In this document: positions 52,442 through 61,409 of the stretch, in pieces
How the letters are laid out: each line of letters begins with the position of its first letter
Numbering within the stretch: the first letter of the stretch is position 1
Assembly (NCBI GenBank): GCA_050699815.1
Contig: JBOHFT010000003.1
Coordinates: forward strand, 1 to 64,000
From: GCA-003244245 sp050699815
GTDB lineage: Bacteria; Actinomycetota; Actinomycetes; Mycobacteriales; Pseudonocardiaceae
Length of the DNA: 64,000 nucleotides
Reading direction: 5' to 3'
Translations under genes and position numbers: made by a program
Notes under the pieces: model-generated
What the model was told of the DNA's origin: nothing
Seen by the model: the letters and a program-made list of their open reading frames with translations, nothing else
The model's database searches: none

Positions 52442-52996
52442 ATGGCACTGGCCCGGGTGCGCGCCGCGACCCCTGCGGATGCTCCGGTGCTCGCCGCCCT
52501 GCATCGCGCGACCTGGCGGGCCGCCTATTCCGAGCTGCTGCCGCCCGGGGCCCTCGAGGGACTGGACGCGCCGCAGTTACAGCGAGCCTGGGCCGACACC
52601 GTCGAGGGTGGGGCCACGGTGCTGATCGCCACTGAGGGTGACCATCCGGTCGGGTTCGTGGTGGCCGGGCCGGCCCCCGACGATGAGGTAGCCGCCGCCG
52701 ATGGCAGGCTGCCTCCCGACGCGGCGCACACCGTGCTGGTGAGCACCCTGCTGGTGGAACCGAGATGGGGCCGCCGTGGCCACGGCGGCCGGTTGCTCGC
52801 CGCGGCCACGGCCCTGCTGCAGCAGGCCGGTGCCGCCCGCGGAATCGCCTGGGTACCCACCGAGGACCCCGCCTCGCTGAACTTCTACCGGCGCGCAGGC
52901 TGGAACCCCGACGGCACCATCCGCACCCTCGACGCCCACGGACGCCCCCTCCGCGAAATCCGCCTCACCGGCCCCCTCAACCTCGCCCTGCGCTGA
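52442..52996 (+). CDS. GNAT family N-acetyltransferase
   Basis: A 184-aa acetyltransferase. HRATWRAAYSELLPPGALEG is the substrate side; VEPRWGRRGHGGRLLAAATA contains the acetyl-CoA pyrophosphate loop (RRGHGG), and SLNFYRRAGWNPDG is the usual C-terminal motif. ATG 52442 is the most likely start because the fold begins there; the frame is open 33 codons upstream. Substrate unknown. It converges with dapB across a palindrome cluster. Confidence 0.88.
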   Translation: MALARVRAATPADAPVLAALHRATWRAAYSELLPPGALEGLDAPQLQRAWADTVEGGATVLIATEGDHPVGFVVAGPAPDDEVAAADGRLPPDAAHTVLVSTLLVEPRWGRRGHGGRLLAAATALLQQAGAARGIAWVPTEDPASLNFYRRAGWNPDGTIRTLDAHGRPLREIRLTGPLNLALR

Positions 52997-53005
52997 CCCC
53001 CGCCC

Positions 53006-53113
53006 GCCATTCGGAGCCGAATAGCGCTTCGCGCACCCACAGAAATCGCAATTCGGCTCCGAATGGCGGCCTGCGCGGGGTCGGAGACCGCTATTCGGCT
53101 CCGAATAGCGGTC
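53006..53113. terminator. Cluster of three ATTCGG-AG/CT-CCGAAT palindromes between convergent genes
   Basis: Palindromes centre at 53009-53022, 53051-53064 and 53086-53113. The third has a perfect 13-bp stem (GACCGCTATTCGG, 2-nt loop). The first and second also pair with each other over 17 bp (53006-53022 with 53051-53067). Placed between the stops of the GNAT gene and dapB, it could act as a bidirectional terminator; it may also be a dispersed repeat. Confidence 0.75.
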
Positions 53114-53125
53114 CCGGGGGAGGAG

Positions 53126-53920
53126 TTACAGGTTGAGGAGGGGTTCTAGGCCTATGGTCAGGCCTGGGTGGTCGAGGACTGAGCGGACGCCGAGTAAGAC
53201 GCCGGGCATGAACGACGAGCGGTCCAGCGTGTCGTGCCGGATCGTCAGTGTCTCGCCTTCGGTGCCCAGCAACACCTCCTGGTGGGCGACGAGCCCGGCC
53301 AGCCGCACCGCATGCACCCGCACCCCGTCGACCTCGGCGCCCCGGGCTCCGGTCAGGGACTGGGTGGTGGCATCCGGCGGCAGGCCCATCCCGGCCTTGG
53401 CCCGGGCCGCCGCGATGAGCGCCGCGGTGCGGGCTGCGGTGCCCGACGGAGCGTCGGCCTTGCGCGGATGGTGCAGCTCCACGATCTCCACCGATTCGTA
53501 GAACCGGGCGGCCACGGCGGCGAAACGCATCGACAGGATCGCCCCGATGGCGAAGTTGGGGGCGATCAGCACCCCGAGATCAGGCTTGGGCGCGAGCCAC
53601 TCGCGGACCTGCGCCAGCCGGGCGACGTCGAAGCCGGTAGTGCCGACGACGGCGTGGATGCCCTGGTCGACGCAGAATCGCACGTTGTCCATCACCACGT
53701 CGGGATGGGTGAAGTCGACGACCACCTCCGCACCCGCGTCGGCGACGTTGAACATCCAGTCACCCGCGTCGACCATCGCGACGAGTTCCATGTCCTCGGC
53801 GGCGTCCACGGCCTTGCACACCTCGGTGCCCACCCGGCCACGCGCCCCGAGCACCCCGACCCGGATCGGGTTCTCCGCCGATCGGCCCGTGGCAGGAGTA
53901 GTCAGCTCCGGGGGGGTCAT
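53126..53920 (-). CDS. dapB: 4-hydroxy-tetrahydrodipicolinate reductase
   Basis: Second step of the DAP/lysine branch. VGVLGARGRVGTEVCKAV near residues 21-38 binds NAD(P)H (GxxGRVG), GTTGFDVARL and APNFAIGAIL follow, and the catalytic motif is ELHHPRKADAPSGTA near 153-168. The length is 264 aa. The ATG at 53920 overlaps the pepR stop (ATGA). Confidence 0.96.
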   Translation of the reverse strand: MTPPELTTPATGRSAENPIRVGVLGARGRVGTEVCKAVDAAEDMELVAMVDAGDWMFNVADAGAEVVVDFTHPDVVMDNVRFCVDQGIHAVVGTTGFDVARLAQVREWLAPKPDLGVLIAPNFAIGAILSMRFAAVAARFYESVEIVELHHPRKADAPSGTAARTAALIAAARAKAGMGLPPDATTQSLTGARGAEVDGVRVHAVRLAGLVAHQEVLLGTEGETLTIRHDTLDRSSFMPGVLLGVRSVLDHPGLTIGLEPLLNL

Positions 53921-55224
53921 GCGATCAGCCCCGCAATCTCGCCGGGCAGGTCGTCAGCGTGCGCGTAGGGGCCCACCACGGCGGCGGTGACCGGCCGGCC
54001 CAGCAACCCCCGGGCGAGCTCGGCGACCTGGTCTGCGGTCACCGCGTCGATCCGTCGTAGCTCGTCGGTGACCAAGCGGTGCTCACCATGGTGCAGCTCG
54101 GCCTTGCCGATCCGGGTCATCCAGGAACCGGGATCCTCCAGGCCCAGCACCAGCCCGCCGCGCAGCTGCCCCTTGCCGCGGGCCAGCTCGGCGTCGGACA
54201 GCCCGTCGCGCGCCACCGAGGTCAGCACGTCGCCTACCACCGCTGCCACCTCGCCCAGCCGCTGCGGGGAGCAGCCGGCGTAGATTGACAAGCTGCCCGT
54301 GTCGGCGTAACAGGACACCGACGAGTACACCGAGTACGCCAGCCCGCGCTGCTCGCGGACCTGCTGGAACAGCCGTGAGCTCATCCCGCCGCCCAGCGCG
54401 GCGTTGAGCACACCGAGCACGCAGCGCCGGTCGTCATGCCGGTCCATGGCCGACACGCCCACCATAAGGTGAGCCTGCTCGGAATGGTCGTTGCACACGG
54501 CGAGCGGGCGCCGTCCGGTGATTCTGGCCCGGCCGCGGCGCGGGCTCACCGGTTGCGCGCAACCCGTCAGGTGGTGCCCGAAGCTGTCACCCACCGCGGC
54601 CAGCACCGCGCGGTGGGTGACGTTGCCGGTCACCGCCAGCACCATCCGCTCCGGCGTGTAGCACCGCCGGTAGAAGCGGTGCAGCGCTTCGCGGGTCATC
54701 CCGGTGATCGACTCCTCGGTGCCCAGGATCGGGCGGCCCAGTGGATGCGATCCGAGCAACGCCGCGCAGAACTCGTCGTGCAGCAAGTCCTCCGGGTCGT
54801 CGTCACGCATCGCGATCTCCTCGAGCACCACGCTGCGCTCGAGGTCGACGTCGGCGGGGTCGAGCAGGGCGTCACCGAGCACGTCGCACACCAGGTCGAC
54901 GGCCAGCTCGAGGTCCGAGTCCAGCACGTGGGCGTAGTAGCAGGTGTGCTCTTTGTCAGTGAACGCGTTGAGCTCACCACCCACCGCGTCGATCTCCTCG
55001 GCGATCGCCGCCGCGGAGCGCCGCGTGGTGCCCTTGAACAGCAGGTGCTCCAGGTAGTGCGCCGCACCGGCCACCGCGGTGGGCTCGTCGCGCGAACCCA
55101 CCGCCACCCACATCCCGACCACGGCGGAATGCGAACCGGGCAGCTCCTCGGTCACCACCCGCAATCCGGAGGGAAGAACGCTGCGCCGAAGCGTTCCCCC
55201 GCCGGGGTCCTGCCGTGGGGTCAC
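53917..55224 (-). CDS. pepR: M16 family zinc metallopeptidase (PepR-like)
   Basis: A processing-peptidase-like protease. The inverted zinc motif HYLEH is at residues 56-60, with the downstream Glu in the ELAVDLVCDVLGDALLD region; the C-terminal half has the R/Y pair region (REQRGLAYSVYSSVSCYADTG type). The length is 435 aa. The GTG start overlaps the pnp stop, so pnp-pepR-dapB are coupled. It corresponds to Rv2782c next to pnp in mycobacteria. Confidence 0.94.
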   Translation of the reverse strand: MTPRQDPGGGTLRRSVLPSGLRVVTEELPGSHSAVVGMWVAVGSRDEPTAVAGAAHYLEHLLFKGTTRRSAAAIAEEIDAVGGELNAFTDKEHTCYYAHVLDSDLELAVDLVCDVLGDALLDPADVDLERSVVLEEIAMRDDDPEDLLHDEFCAALLGSHPLGRPILGTEESITGMTREALHRFYRRCYTPERMVLAVTGNVTHRAVLAAVGDSFGHHLTGCAQPVSPRRGRARITGRRPLAVCNDHSEQAHLMVGVSAMDRHDDRRCVLGVLNAALGGGMSSRLFQQVREQRGLAYSVYSSVSCYADTGSLSIYAGCSPQRLGEVAAVVGDVLTSVARDGLSDAELARGKGQLRGGLVLGLEDPGSWMTRIGKAELHHGEHRLVTDELRRIDAVTADQVAELARGLLGRPVTAAVVGPYAHADDLPGEIAGLIA

Positions 55225-57476
55225 GTGCTGGCCGGTGCCTCAATGACCGGGTCGGCACCGGAGGCGGCGACGGTGTCGTCTTCGCCGACTGGCACCAGGC
55301 TGATCTTGCCCCGGTTGTCGATGTCGGCCACCTCGACGCGCAGCTTGTCCCCGACCTTGACCACGTCCTCGACCTTGCCGATACGCTTGCCGTTGCCCAG
55401 TTTGGAGATGTGCACCAGGCCGTCCTTACCGGGCACCAGCGAGACGAAGGCACCGAAGGCGGCGGTCTTGACCACGGTCCCCAGGAACCGCTCCCCGACC
55501 TTGGGCAGCTGCGGGTTGGCGATCGCATTGATCCGGTCGATGGCGGCCTCGGCGGACGGGCCGTCGTTGGCGCCGACGTAGATCGTGCCGTCGTCCTCAA
55601 TGGAGATGTCCGCGCCGGTTTCCTCGGTGATCGAATTGATCATCTTGCCCTTCGGGCCGATCACCTCGCCGATCTTGTCGATCGGGATCTTGATCGCGGT
55701 GACCCGCGGGGCGTACGGGCTCATCTCATCCGGCCCGGTGATGGCCTGGGCCATCACCGCGAGGATCGTCAGCCGGGCGTCCCGGGCCTGGGCCAGCGCC
55801 GCGGCAAGGACCCCGGAGGGGATGCCGTCCAGCTTGGTGTCCAGCTGCAGCGCGGTGACGAAGTCCTTGGTGCCGGCCACCTTGAAGTCCATGTCGCCGA
55901 AGGCGTCCTCGGCGCCCAGGATGTCGGTGAGCGCGACATAGGCTTCCTGACCATCGATCTCACCAGAGACCAGGCCCATCGCGATGCCCGCCACCGGGGC
56001 CTTGAGCGGCACGCCCGCGTTGTACATCGACATCGTGGACGCACAGACCGAACCCATCGACGTGGAGCCGTTGGAGCCCAGCGCCTCGGACACCTGGCGG
56101 ATGGCGTAGGGGAATTCCTCGCGGCTGGGCAGCACCGGCACCAGGGCCCGCTCAGCCAGCGCACCATGCCCGATCTCGCGCCGTTTGGGCGAGCCCACCC
56201 GACCGGTCTCGCCGGTGGAGAACGGCGGGAAGTTGTAGTGGTGCAGGTAGCGCTTGGTGGTCTCCGGGCCCAGCGAGTCGATCTGCTGTTCCATCCGCAG
56301 CATGTTCAGCGTGGTGGCGCCGAGGATCTGGGTCTCGCCGCGTTCGAACAGCGCCGAACCGTGCGCCCGGGGGATCACCTCGACCTCCGCTGACAGCGGC
56401 CGGATATCGGTGATGCCGCGGCCGTCGATGCGCACCTTGTCGCGCAGGATGCGCTGGCGTACCGCGGCCTTGGTGGCGGACCGGAACGCGGCGGCGATCT
56501 CCTTCTCCCGGCCCTCGAAGGGCTCAGCCAGCTGCTCCAGGCAGCTGGCCTTGAGCTCGTCGAGCCGGTTCTCGCGCGCTGTCTTGCCCGCGATGGTGAG
56601 CGCCTGCGCCAGCTCGCCGGCCACCGCCGCGCGAACGGCCTCCATGGCATCAGGCTCGTAGGCGAGGAAGGTGGGAAACTCCAGCACCGGCCTGGCAGCC
56701 ACCTGCGCCAGCTCCTGCTGGGCCTGGCACAGTGCGCGGATGAACGGCTTGGCGGCCTCCAGCCCGGCGGCCACCACCTCTTCGGTCGGGGCCGACGCGC
56801 CGTCGGCCACCAGCTCGATGGTGGCCTCGGTGGCCTCGGCCTCGACCATCATGATCGCCACGTCGCTGGTGGGGCCGTCACCGACCACCCGGCCGGCGAC
56901 AACCATGTCGAACACCGCCCGCTGGGTTTGCTCATAGGTCGGGAAGGCCACCCAGGTGCCGTCGATGAGGACGATCCGCGTGCCGCCGATCGGGCCGGCG
57001 AACGGCAGGCCGGACAGCTGGGTGGACGCTGACGCGGCGTTGATCGCGAGCACGTCGTAGGGGTCCGCCGGGTTGAGGCTCAGCACGGTGACGACGACCT
57101 GGACCTCGTTGCGCAGGCCGTCCACAAAGGAGGGACGCAGCGGGCGGTCGATCAGCCGGCAGGTGAGGATCGCGTCGGTGGACGGGCGGCCCTCGCGGCG
57201 GAAGAAGGAGCCGGGGATCCGGCCGGCGGCGTACATCCGTTCCTCGACGTCGACGGTCAGCGGGAAGAAGTCGAACTGGTCCTTGGGCTGCTTGGACACC
57301 GTGGTGGCGGACAGCAGCATCGTCTCGTCATCGAGATACGCAACGACGGATCCAGCGGCCTGTCGGGCCAGCCGACCGGTCTCGAAGCGCACGGTGCGGG
57401 TACCGAAGGCGCCATTGTCCAGGACTGCGGTGGTCTCGTGCATCTTAGCTGCGGAGGTGCTCGTAGGGTCGGTCAA
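55221..57476 (-). CDS. pnp: Polyribonucleotide nucleotidyltransferase
   Basis: A phosphorolytic 3'-5' exoribonuclease. Two RNase PH domains (FRREGRPSTDAILTCRLIDR in the first; SNGSTSMGSVCASTMSMYNA in the second), then KH (IDKIGEVIGPKGKMINSI) and S1 (GERFLGTVVKTAAFGAFVSL) domains. TTG 57476 follows GAGGAGGAG and gives 751 aa; the longer open frame upstream has no family support. The leader (57477-57748) contains a 7-bp stem, CTCGGGA (57566-57572) with TCCCGAG (57584-57590), which may affect autoregulation or stability. Confidence 0.96.
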   Translation of the reverse strand: MTDPTSTSAAKMHETTAVLDNGAFGTRTVRFETGRLARQAAGSVVAYLDDETMLLSATTVSKQPKDQFDFFPLTVDVEERMYAAGRIPGSFFRREGRPSTDAILTCRLIDRPLRPSFVDGLRNEVQVVVTVLSLNPADPYDVLAINAASASTQLSGLPFAGPIGGTRIVLIDGTWVAFPTYEQTQRAVFDMVVAGRVVGDGPTSDVAIMMVEAEATEATIELVADGASAPTEEVVAAGLEAAKPFIRALCQAQQELAQVAARPVLEFPTFLAYEPDAMEAVRAAVAGELAQALTIAGKTARENRLDELKASCLEQLAEPFEGREKEIAAAFRSATKAAVRQRILRDKVRIDGRGITDIRPLSAEVEVIPRAHGSALFERGETQILGATTLNMLRMEQQIDSLGPETTKRYLHHYNFPPFSTGETGRVGSPKRREIGHGALAERALVPVLPSREEFPYAIRQVSEALGSNGSTSMGSVCASTMSMYNAGVPLKAPVAGIAMGLVSGEIDGQEAYVALTDILGAEDAFGDMDFKVAGTKDFVTALQLDTKLDGIPSGVLAAALAQARDARLTILAVMAQAITGPDEMSPYAPRVTAIKIPIDKIGEVIGPKGKMINSITEETGADISIEDDGTIYVGANDGPSAEAAIDRINAIANPQLPKVGERFLGTVVKTAAFGAFVSLVPGKDGLVHISKLGNGKRIGKVEDVVKVGDKLRVEVADIDNRGKISLVPVGEDDTVAASGADPVIEAPAST

Positions 57477-57748
57477 TTCGTCTCCTCCTCGCAACGCGGG
57501 CCACGGCTTTACCTTGCGGACCACCGGTGCGGGAGCGAAGACGAGACCGGTCTTCGATCGAAGCCCTCGGGAGCTCACAGCGTTCCCGAGAGCCACTACC
57601 GAGGACCGGCGGACGACGGTCCCGAGACGGGCGGCGAAGCGGCTCGTGCGGCGATGTGTGTGTTGTGAATCGGGCGCCGACGCGGTGCCGACGCCCGCTA
57701 CGCGAAGGGGAGTGGCTGACGACGGTGCGATCCCCCCTCGCGCCGGGA
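57477..57748 (-). promoter_or_regulatory. rpsO-pnp intergenic leader
   Basis: This 272-bp gap holds the pnp ribosome-binding site and a hairpin at 57566-57590 (7-bp stem, 11-nt loop). I see no gene. In other bacteria this region carries a pnp promoter and sites for RNase-dependent autocontrol; no sequence match to those was identified here. Confidence 0.45.
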
Positions 57749-58018
57749 TCAACGGCGCAGGCCGAGGCGCTCGATCAGGGATCGGTAGCGCGCGATATCG
57801 ACCTTGGCGAGGTAATTCAGCAGGTTTCGGCGGCGGCCGACCATGAGCAGCAGGCCGCGCCGGGAGTGGTGATCGTGCTTGTGCTGCTTGAGATGCTCGG
57901 TGAGGTCCATGATCCGCTTGGTCAGCAGGGCCACCTGCGCTTCAGGGGAACCGGTGTCCCCGCCACGCAGCCCGTACTCGGCCAGGATCTCGCTCTTCTG
58001 TGTGGTGGACAGCGCCAC
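57749..58018 (-). CDS. rpsO: 30S ribosomal protein S15
   Basis: The 89-aa standard-length S15 begins ALSTTQKSEILAEYG and contains GDTGSPEAQVALLTKRIMDL, HKHDHHSRRGLLLMVGRRR and LLNYLAKVD. GTG 58018 with GGAGAAG upstream gives the family length; ATG 58039 would add seven residues. It precedes pnp in the usual arrangement. Confidence 0.96.
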   Translation of the reverse strand: MALSTTQKSEILAEYGLRGGDTGSPEAQVALLTKRIMDLTEHLKQHKHDHHSRRGLLLMVGRRRNLLNYLAKVDIARYRSLIERLGLRR

Positions 58019-58201
58019 GGGTCGATCTTCTCCTGTCATCTGCGTACCGTGCGGGGTCCCCGGGACTCACCTTGCGCCAGGGGGACGGCATCTGCCGACG
58101 GTGCCGACCGCCACGGACCGCAGCCGAACCCGCACTGAGGCTACCAGCTCACTTTTCGGCGTCCGGCGCCGCCCCGGATCACTGGGTAAGCTCTCGGGGA
58201 C

Positions 58202-58720
58202 CTACTCGCCCTCCGGGCCGACGCCAGAAGCGCGCCGAAGCAATCCGGCGAGCAGCGGGAACCCCTCCTGCAGCAGGTCGGCCGCCGCCGCCAGCTCGGC
58301 CGGACCGGCCACCTTGCGCAGCCCCGGGACGAGCACCTCGTCACCGTGCTCCTCGATCCGCATGGTGTCGCGGCTGAGAGTGGGCCGCGACTCGCGCACC
58401 TCCGCCAGCGCGGCACGGATCGCAGCCGGATCACCAGAGGCGACATCAGGGGTGAGCACTCGGCGCTCCAGCATCACCATTCGGGCCAGCACCGCGGGAT
58501 TGCCGATTTTTGCGCGGCGTCCACTCATCAGCTGGCTGAGCATCGGCGGGCTCAGACCTAAGACGTCGGCCAACTGCGCCTGGGAGACATCGAAGGCGAC
58601 CACGAGGCGGCGCACCCGATCGCCGAGCGGCTCCCCGTACCACTCCCGCTGCAGGGCAAGGTTGCGCCCAACGGTGAGCTGCTCCTCCACCAGCCTCCCC
58701 TTCCGTGCCCGATACCTCAT
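58202..58720 (-). CDS. XRE-like helix-turn-helix DNA-binding protein
   Basis: The 172-aa protein has an HTH around residues 35-70 (VRRLVVAFDVSQAQLADVLG, then LSPPMLSQLMSGRRAKIGNP) and a helical C-terminal domain. It lies between ribF and rpsO, leftward. The target and ligand are unknown. It belongs to a type commonly annotated in actinobacteria simply as DNA-binding protein. Confidence 0.85.
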   Translation of the reverse strand: MRYRARKGRLVEEQLTVGRNLALQREWYGEPLGDRVRRLVVAFDVSQAQLADVLGLSPPMLSQLMSGRRAKIGNPAVLARMVMLERRVLTPDVASGDPAAIRAALAEVRESRPTLSRDTMRIEEHGDEVLVPGLRKVAGPAELAAAADLLQEGFPLLAGLLRRASGVGPEGE

Positions 58721-58770
58721 CGCCCCATTGCCAGCATCCTGCCAGGCTCACCGCCACTGGCGTACCACGA

Positions 58771-59727
58771 TCAATGATCGCTCGCCTGGTCCGGTTGAGT
58801 ATCTCCGTCGAGCACCTCCCGGGTGCGCGCCACATCGTCATCGATCTGGGACACGAGCTGCTCGGGGGTATCGAAGCGCCACATGCCGCGCAGCCGCTCG
58901 ACGAAGTCCAGCGCAACCTGCTCGCCGTAGAAGTCCTCGTCCGCATCCAGCACGAATGCCTCCACCCGGCGCTCCCGCCCGGAGAAGGTCGGGTTGGTGC
59001 CGACCGACCCCGCGGCCGGCAGCTCCCGGCCGCGGTGCACGAAGCGGCACGCGTACACACCGTCGGCGGGAATCGCGGCGTACCGCGGGGTCGACAGGTT
59101 CGCCGTCGGGTAGCCCATGCTGCGGCCGCGCTGGTCACCGCGGACCACGATGCCCTCCACCCGGTGCGGACGGCCCAGGGCGGTGCCGGCGGCCGCCACG
59201 TCACCAGCGTCGATGCAGGAGCGGATGTAGGTGGAGGAGAAGGTCAGCTCGCCCTGGGACAGCATGCCTACGTCCCCGGCGGTGAACCCGAACCGCTGGC
59301 CCAGGGCCCGCAGCAGCTCGACGTTGCCCAGCGCTTTGTGACCGAAGGTGAAGTTGTGCCCGACGACCGCCTCCGCCACGTGCAGGCGCTCCACGAGCAC
59401 CTCGTGGACGAACTCGTCGGCTGGCATCCGGGACAGCCCGACGGTGAACGGCAGCACCAAGAACACCTCGACTCCGAGCTGTTCAACCAGCTCGGCCCGG
59501 CGGCGCAAGGTGGTGAGCTGGGCGGGGTGGCTGCCGGGGCGGACCACCTCCGAGGGGTGCGGGTCGAAGGTCATCAGCACGCACGGCACGCCCAGCTCCC
59601 GGGCCCGCCGCACGGCCTGCCCGATCAGCTGGGCGTGACCGCGGTGCACCCCGTCGAACACCCCGATGGTGACCACGCTGCGGCCCCACCCGTTCGGAAT
59701 TGCCTCGATTCCACGCCAGCGCTGCAC
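58771..59727 (-). CDS. ribF: Bifunctional riboflavin kinase / FAD synthetase
   Basis: Makes FMN and FAD. N-terminal adenylyltransferase with TIGVFDGVHRGHAQLI near residues 20-35 and FTFGHKALGN; the STYIRSCI region follows. The C-terminal kinase domain has GRSMGYPTANLS and GTNPTF. The length is 318 aa from GTG 59727. The open frame upstream overlaps truB antisense-like sequence and was not used. Confidence 0.95.
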   Translation of the reverse strand: MQRWRGIEAIPNGWGRSVVTIGVFDGVHRGHAQLIGQAVRRARELGVPCVLMTFDPHPSEVVRPGSHPAQLTTLRRRAELVEQLGVEVFLVLPFTVGLSRMPADEFVHEVLVERLHVAEAVVGHNFTFGHKALGNVELLRALGQRFGFTAGDVGMLSQGELTFSSTYIRSCIDAGDVAAAGTALGRPHRVEGIVVRGDQRGRSMGYPTANLSTPRYAAIPADGVYACRFVHRGRELPAAGSVGTNPTFSGRERRVEAFVLDADEDFYGEQVALDFVERLRGMWRFDTPEQLVSQIDDDVARTREVLDGDTQPDQASDH

Positions 59728-59746
59728 GGGCGATGAGGCTAACGGG

Positions 59747-60640
59747 TCACTCACCCGCCGGGCGCAGCACCAGGATCGGGCGGGCCTGCCCAGCACGCTC
59801 GGCCAGCAACGCGACGGCGCGGCCTTCGGAGTCGATCGCGGCGTGCGTCCCGGCCAGCCCGGCCGCCGGCAACGGCCCGCCATGGGCCAGCACCCGAACC
59901 TGCTCCGCGTCCACGGCGCGGTGCGGGAACGCGGTCGCCACCACCTCGTCCAGCTCCGCCGACAGGCAAGGTGCGCTGGCGAGCTCATCAAGGGTGCGCG
60001 CGACGTCCAGGCCGAAGGGACCCACCCGGGTGCGGCGCAGGGCGGTGAGGTGTCCCCCGACCCCGAGCGCGGCACCGAGGTCTCTGGCCAGCGCCCGGAC
60101 GTAGGTGCCGCCACTGCACTCCACCAGCACGTCGAGGTCGGTGACCCGGTCGCCACGGCGCAGCGCGAGGAGCTCGAACCGGGTCACCCGCACCGGCCGG
60201 GCGGCCAGCGTGACCTGCTCGCCGGCCCGGGCCAGCGCGTAGGCCCGCCGACCGCCGACCTTGACCGCGCTCACCGCGCTGGGTACCTGCTCGATGGCGC
60301 CGCGCAGATCGGCGATGCCCGCGAGGATCGCCTGTTCGGCGATCACGGACGCGTCGGCGCCGCCGGTGGGTTCGCCCGCGGCGTCGTCGGTGCTGGTGGA
60401 CACACCCAGCCGCACCGTGCCCCGGTAGACCTTGGGTTCCAGCGGGAGATGCCCGAGCAGCCTGGTGGCCCGCTGCACGCCGCAGACGAGCACACCGGTG
60501 GCCATCGGGTCCAAGGTGCCGGCGTGCCCGATCCGGCGGGTACCCAGCAGCCGGCGCAGCCGGGCGACCACGTCGTGCGAGGTCATCCCGGCCGACTTGT
60601 CCACCACCACCAGGCCGGCAGGCAGATCAGGAGAGCTCAT
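59747..60640 (-). CDS. truB: tRNA pseudouridine(55) synthase
   Basis: Catalyses pseudouridine 55 in the T loop of tRNAs. GLVVVDKSAGMTSHDVV at the N-terminus, GHAGTLDPMATGVLV with the catalytic Asp near residue 44, and YALARAGEQV are family motifs. The length is 297 aa from ATG 60640. It overlaps the upstream EspG gene by 14 bp, which is unusual for a core tRNA-modification gene. Confidence 0.95.
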   Translation of the reverse strand: MSSPDLPAGLVVVDKSAGMTSHDVVARLRRLLGTRRIGHAGTLDPMATGVLVCGVQRATRLLGHLPLEPKVYRGTVRLGVSTSTDDAAGEPTGGADASVIAEQAILAGIADLRGAIEQVPSAVSAVKVGGRRAYALARAGEQVTLAARPVRVTRFELLALRRGDRVTDLDVLVECSGGTYVRALARDLGAALGVGGHLTALRRTRVGPFGLDVARTLDELASAPCLSAELDEVVATAFPHRAVDAEQVRVLAHGGPLPAAGLAGTHAAIDSEGRAVALLAERAGQARPILVLRPAGE

Positions 60641-61409
60641 GACCCTCCGCAACACTACGGATCAGCGCGGCGACGTCGCTGGTCAGGCGCTGCCGGTCGG
60701 TTGGGGCGAGCAGCAGCCGGGCTGGGTGGCTGCCGGGCCGGCGGATCTGGATCCGGCCGTGCTCGGTATCGAGGACGCTCACGACGTCGCGGGCGCGGTG
60801 GCGGCGTCCCAGCCGGTCCCGGGCCGCTGCGCCGATCTTGAGCCGCCGCACCACAGACCCGGTGATCAGCCGGCGGACCTGGCGCGCCTCGTCGGTTCGC
60901 AACCCGGCTCGCTCCAGCCGGGCGAGCTCGGTGTCTGCCCGTAGCCCATCCCCCTGGGCGATGCCAGCGGGGATGACGACGGCGTCGCCGACTGCCGCGG
61001 GGTGATCGGGGACGTGGGCCAGGAGACCTTCAGCCAACCGTTGCGGGTGCGCCGGGAAGAGATCGACGGTGTGTGCGGTCGGCACGCTGACGACGCCGAC
61101 CATGCCCGACGCGCACGCCAGCACCCGGACCTCCTGGCCAGGGCCGGTGATCATCCGTAGATCCGCCTCGACGGCGGGGCGGGCCAGCGCGCCCAGGGCG
61201 TCCTCGACCTCGGGCCGGGGCCGCCGCGCGTCAACCAGCCCGCGGGCGCGTAGCTGCTCCCATGCCTGATCGTCCAACCGGTCGCGCTCGTCCAGCGTCG
61301 CGCCATGGTCCGCAACGTTGAGCAGCAGCGGCTGGTCTCCCAGCTCCATCCGGTGCCACAGCGCGGTGAACTCCGCGGTGGACAACCGCAGCACCCCGGG
61401 GCGGTTCAT
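60627..61409 (-). CDS. ESX secretion-associated EspG family protein
   Basis: EspG proteins are cytosolic chaperones of PE/PPE substrates. The 260-aa protein has STAEFTALWHRMELGDQPL at the N-terminus, matching EspG proteins of Pseudonocardiales. The ATG overlaps the stop of the upstream PPE-like gene (ATGA), coupling chaperone and probable client. It runs into truB downstream. Confidence 0.87.
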   Translation of the reverse strand: MNRPGVLRLSTAEFTALWHRMELGDQPLLLNVADHGATLDERDRLDDQAWEQLRARGLVDARRPRPEVEDALGALARPAVEADLRMITGPGQEVRVLACASGMVGVVSVPTAHTVDLFPAHPQRLAEGLLAHVPDHPAAVGDAVVIPAGIAQGDGLRADTELARLERAGLRTDEARQVRRLITGSVVRRLKIGAAARDRLGRRHRARDVVSVLDTEHGRIQIRRPGSHPARLLLAPTDRQRLTSDVAALIRSVAEGHELS

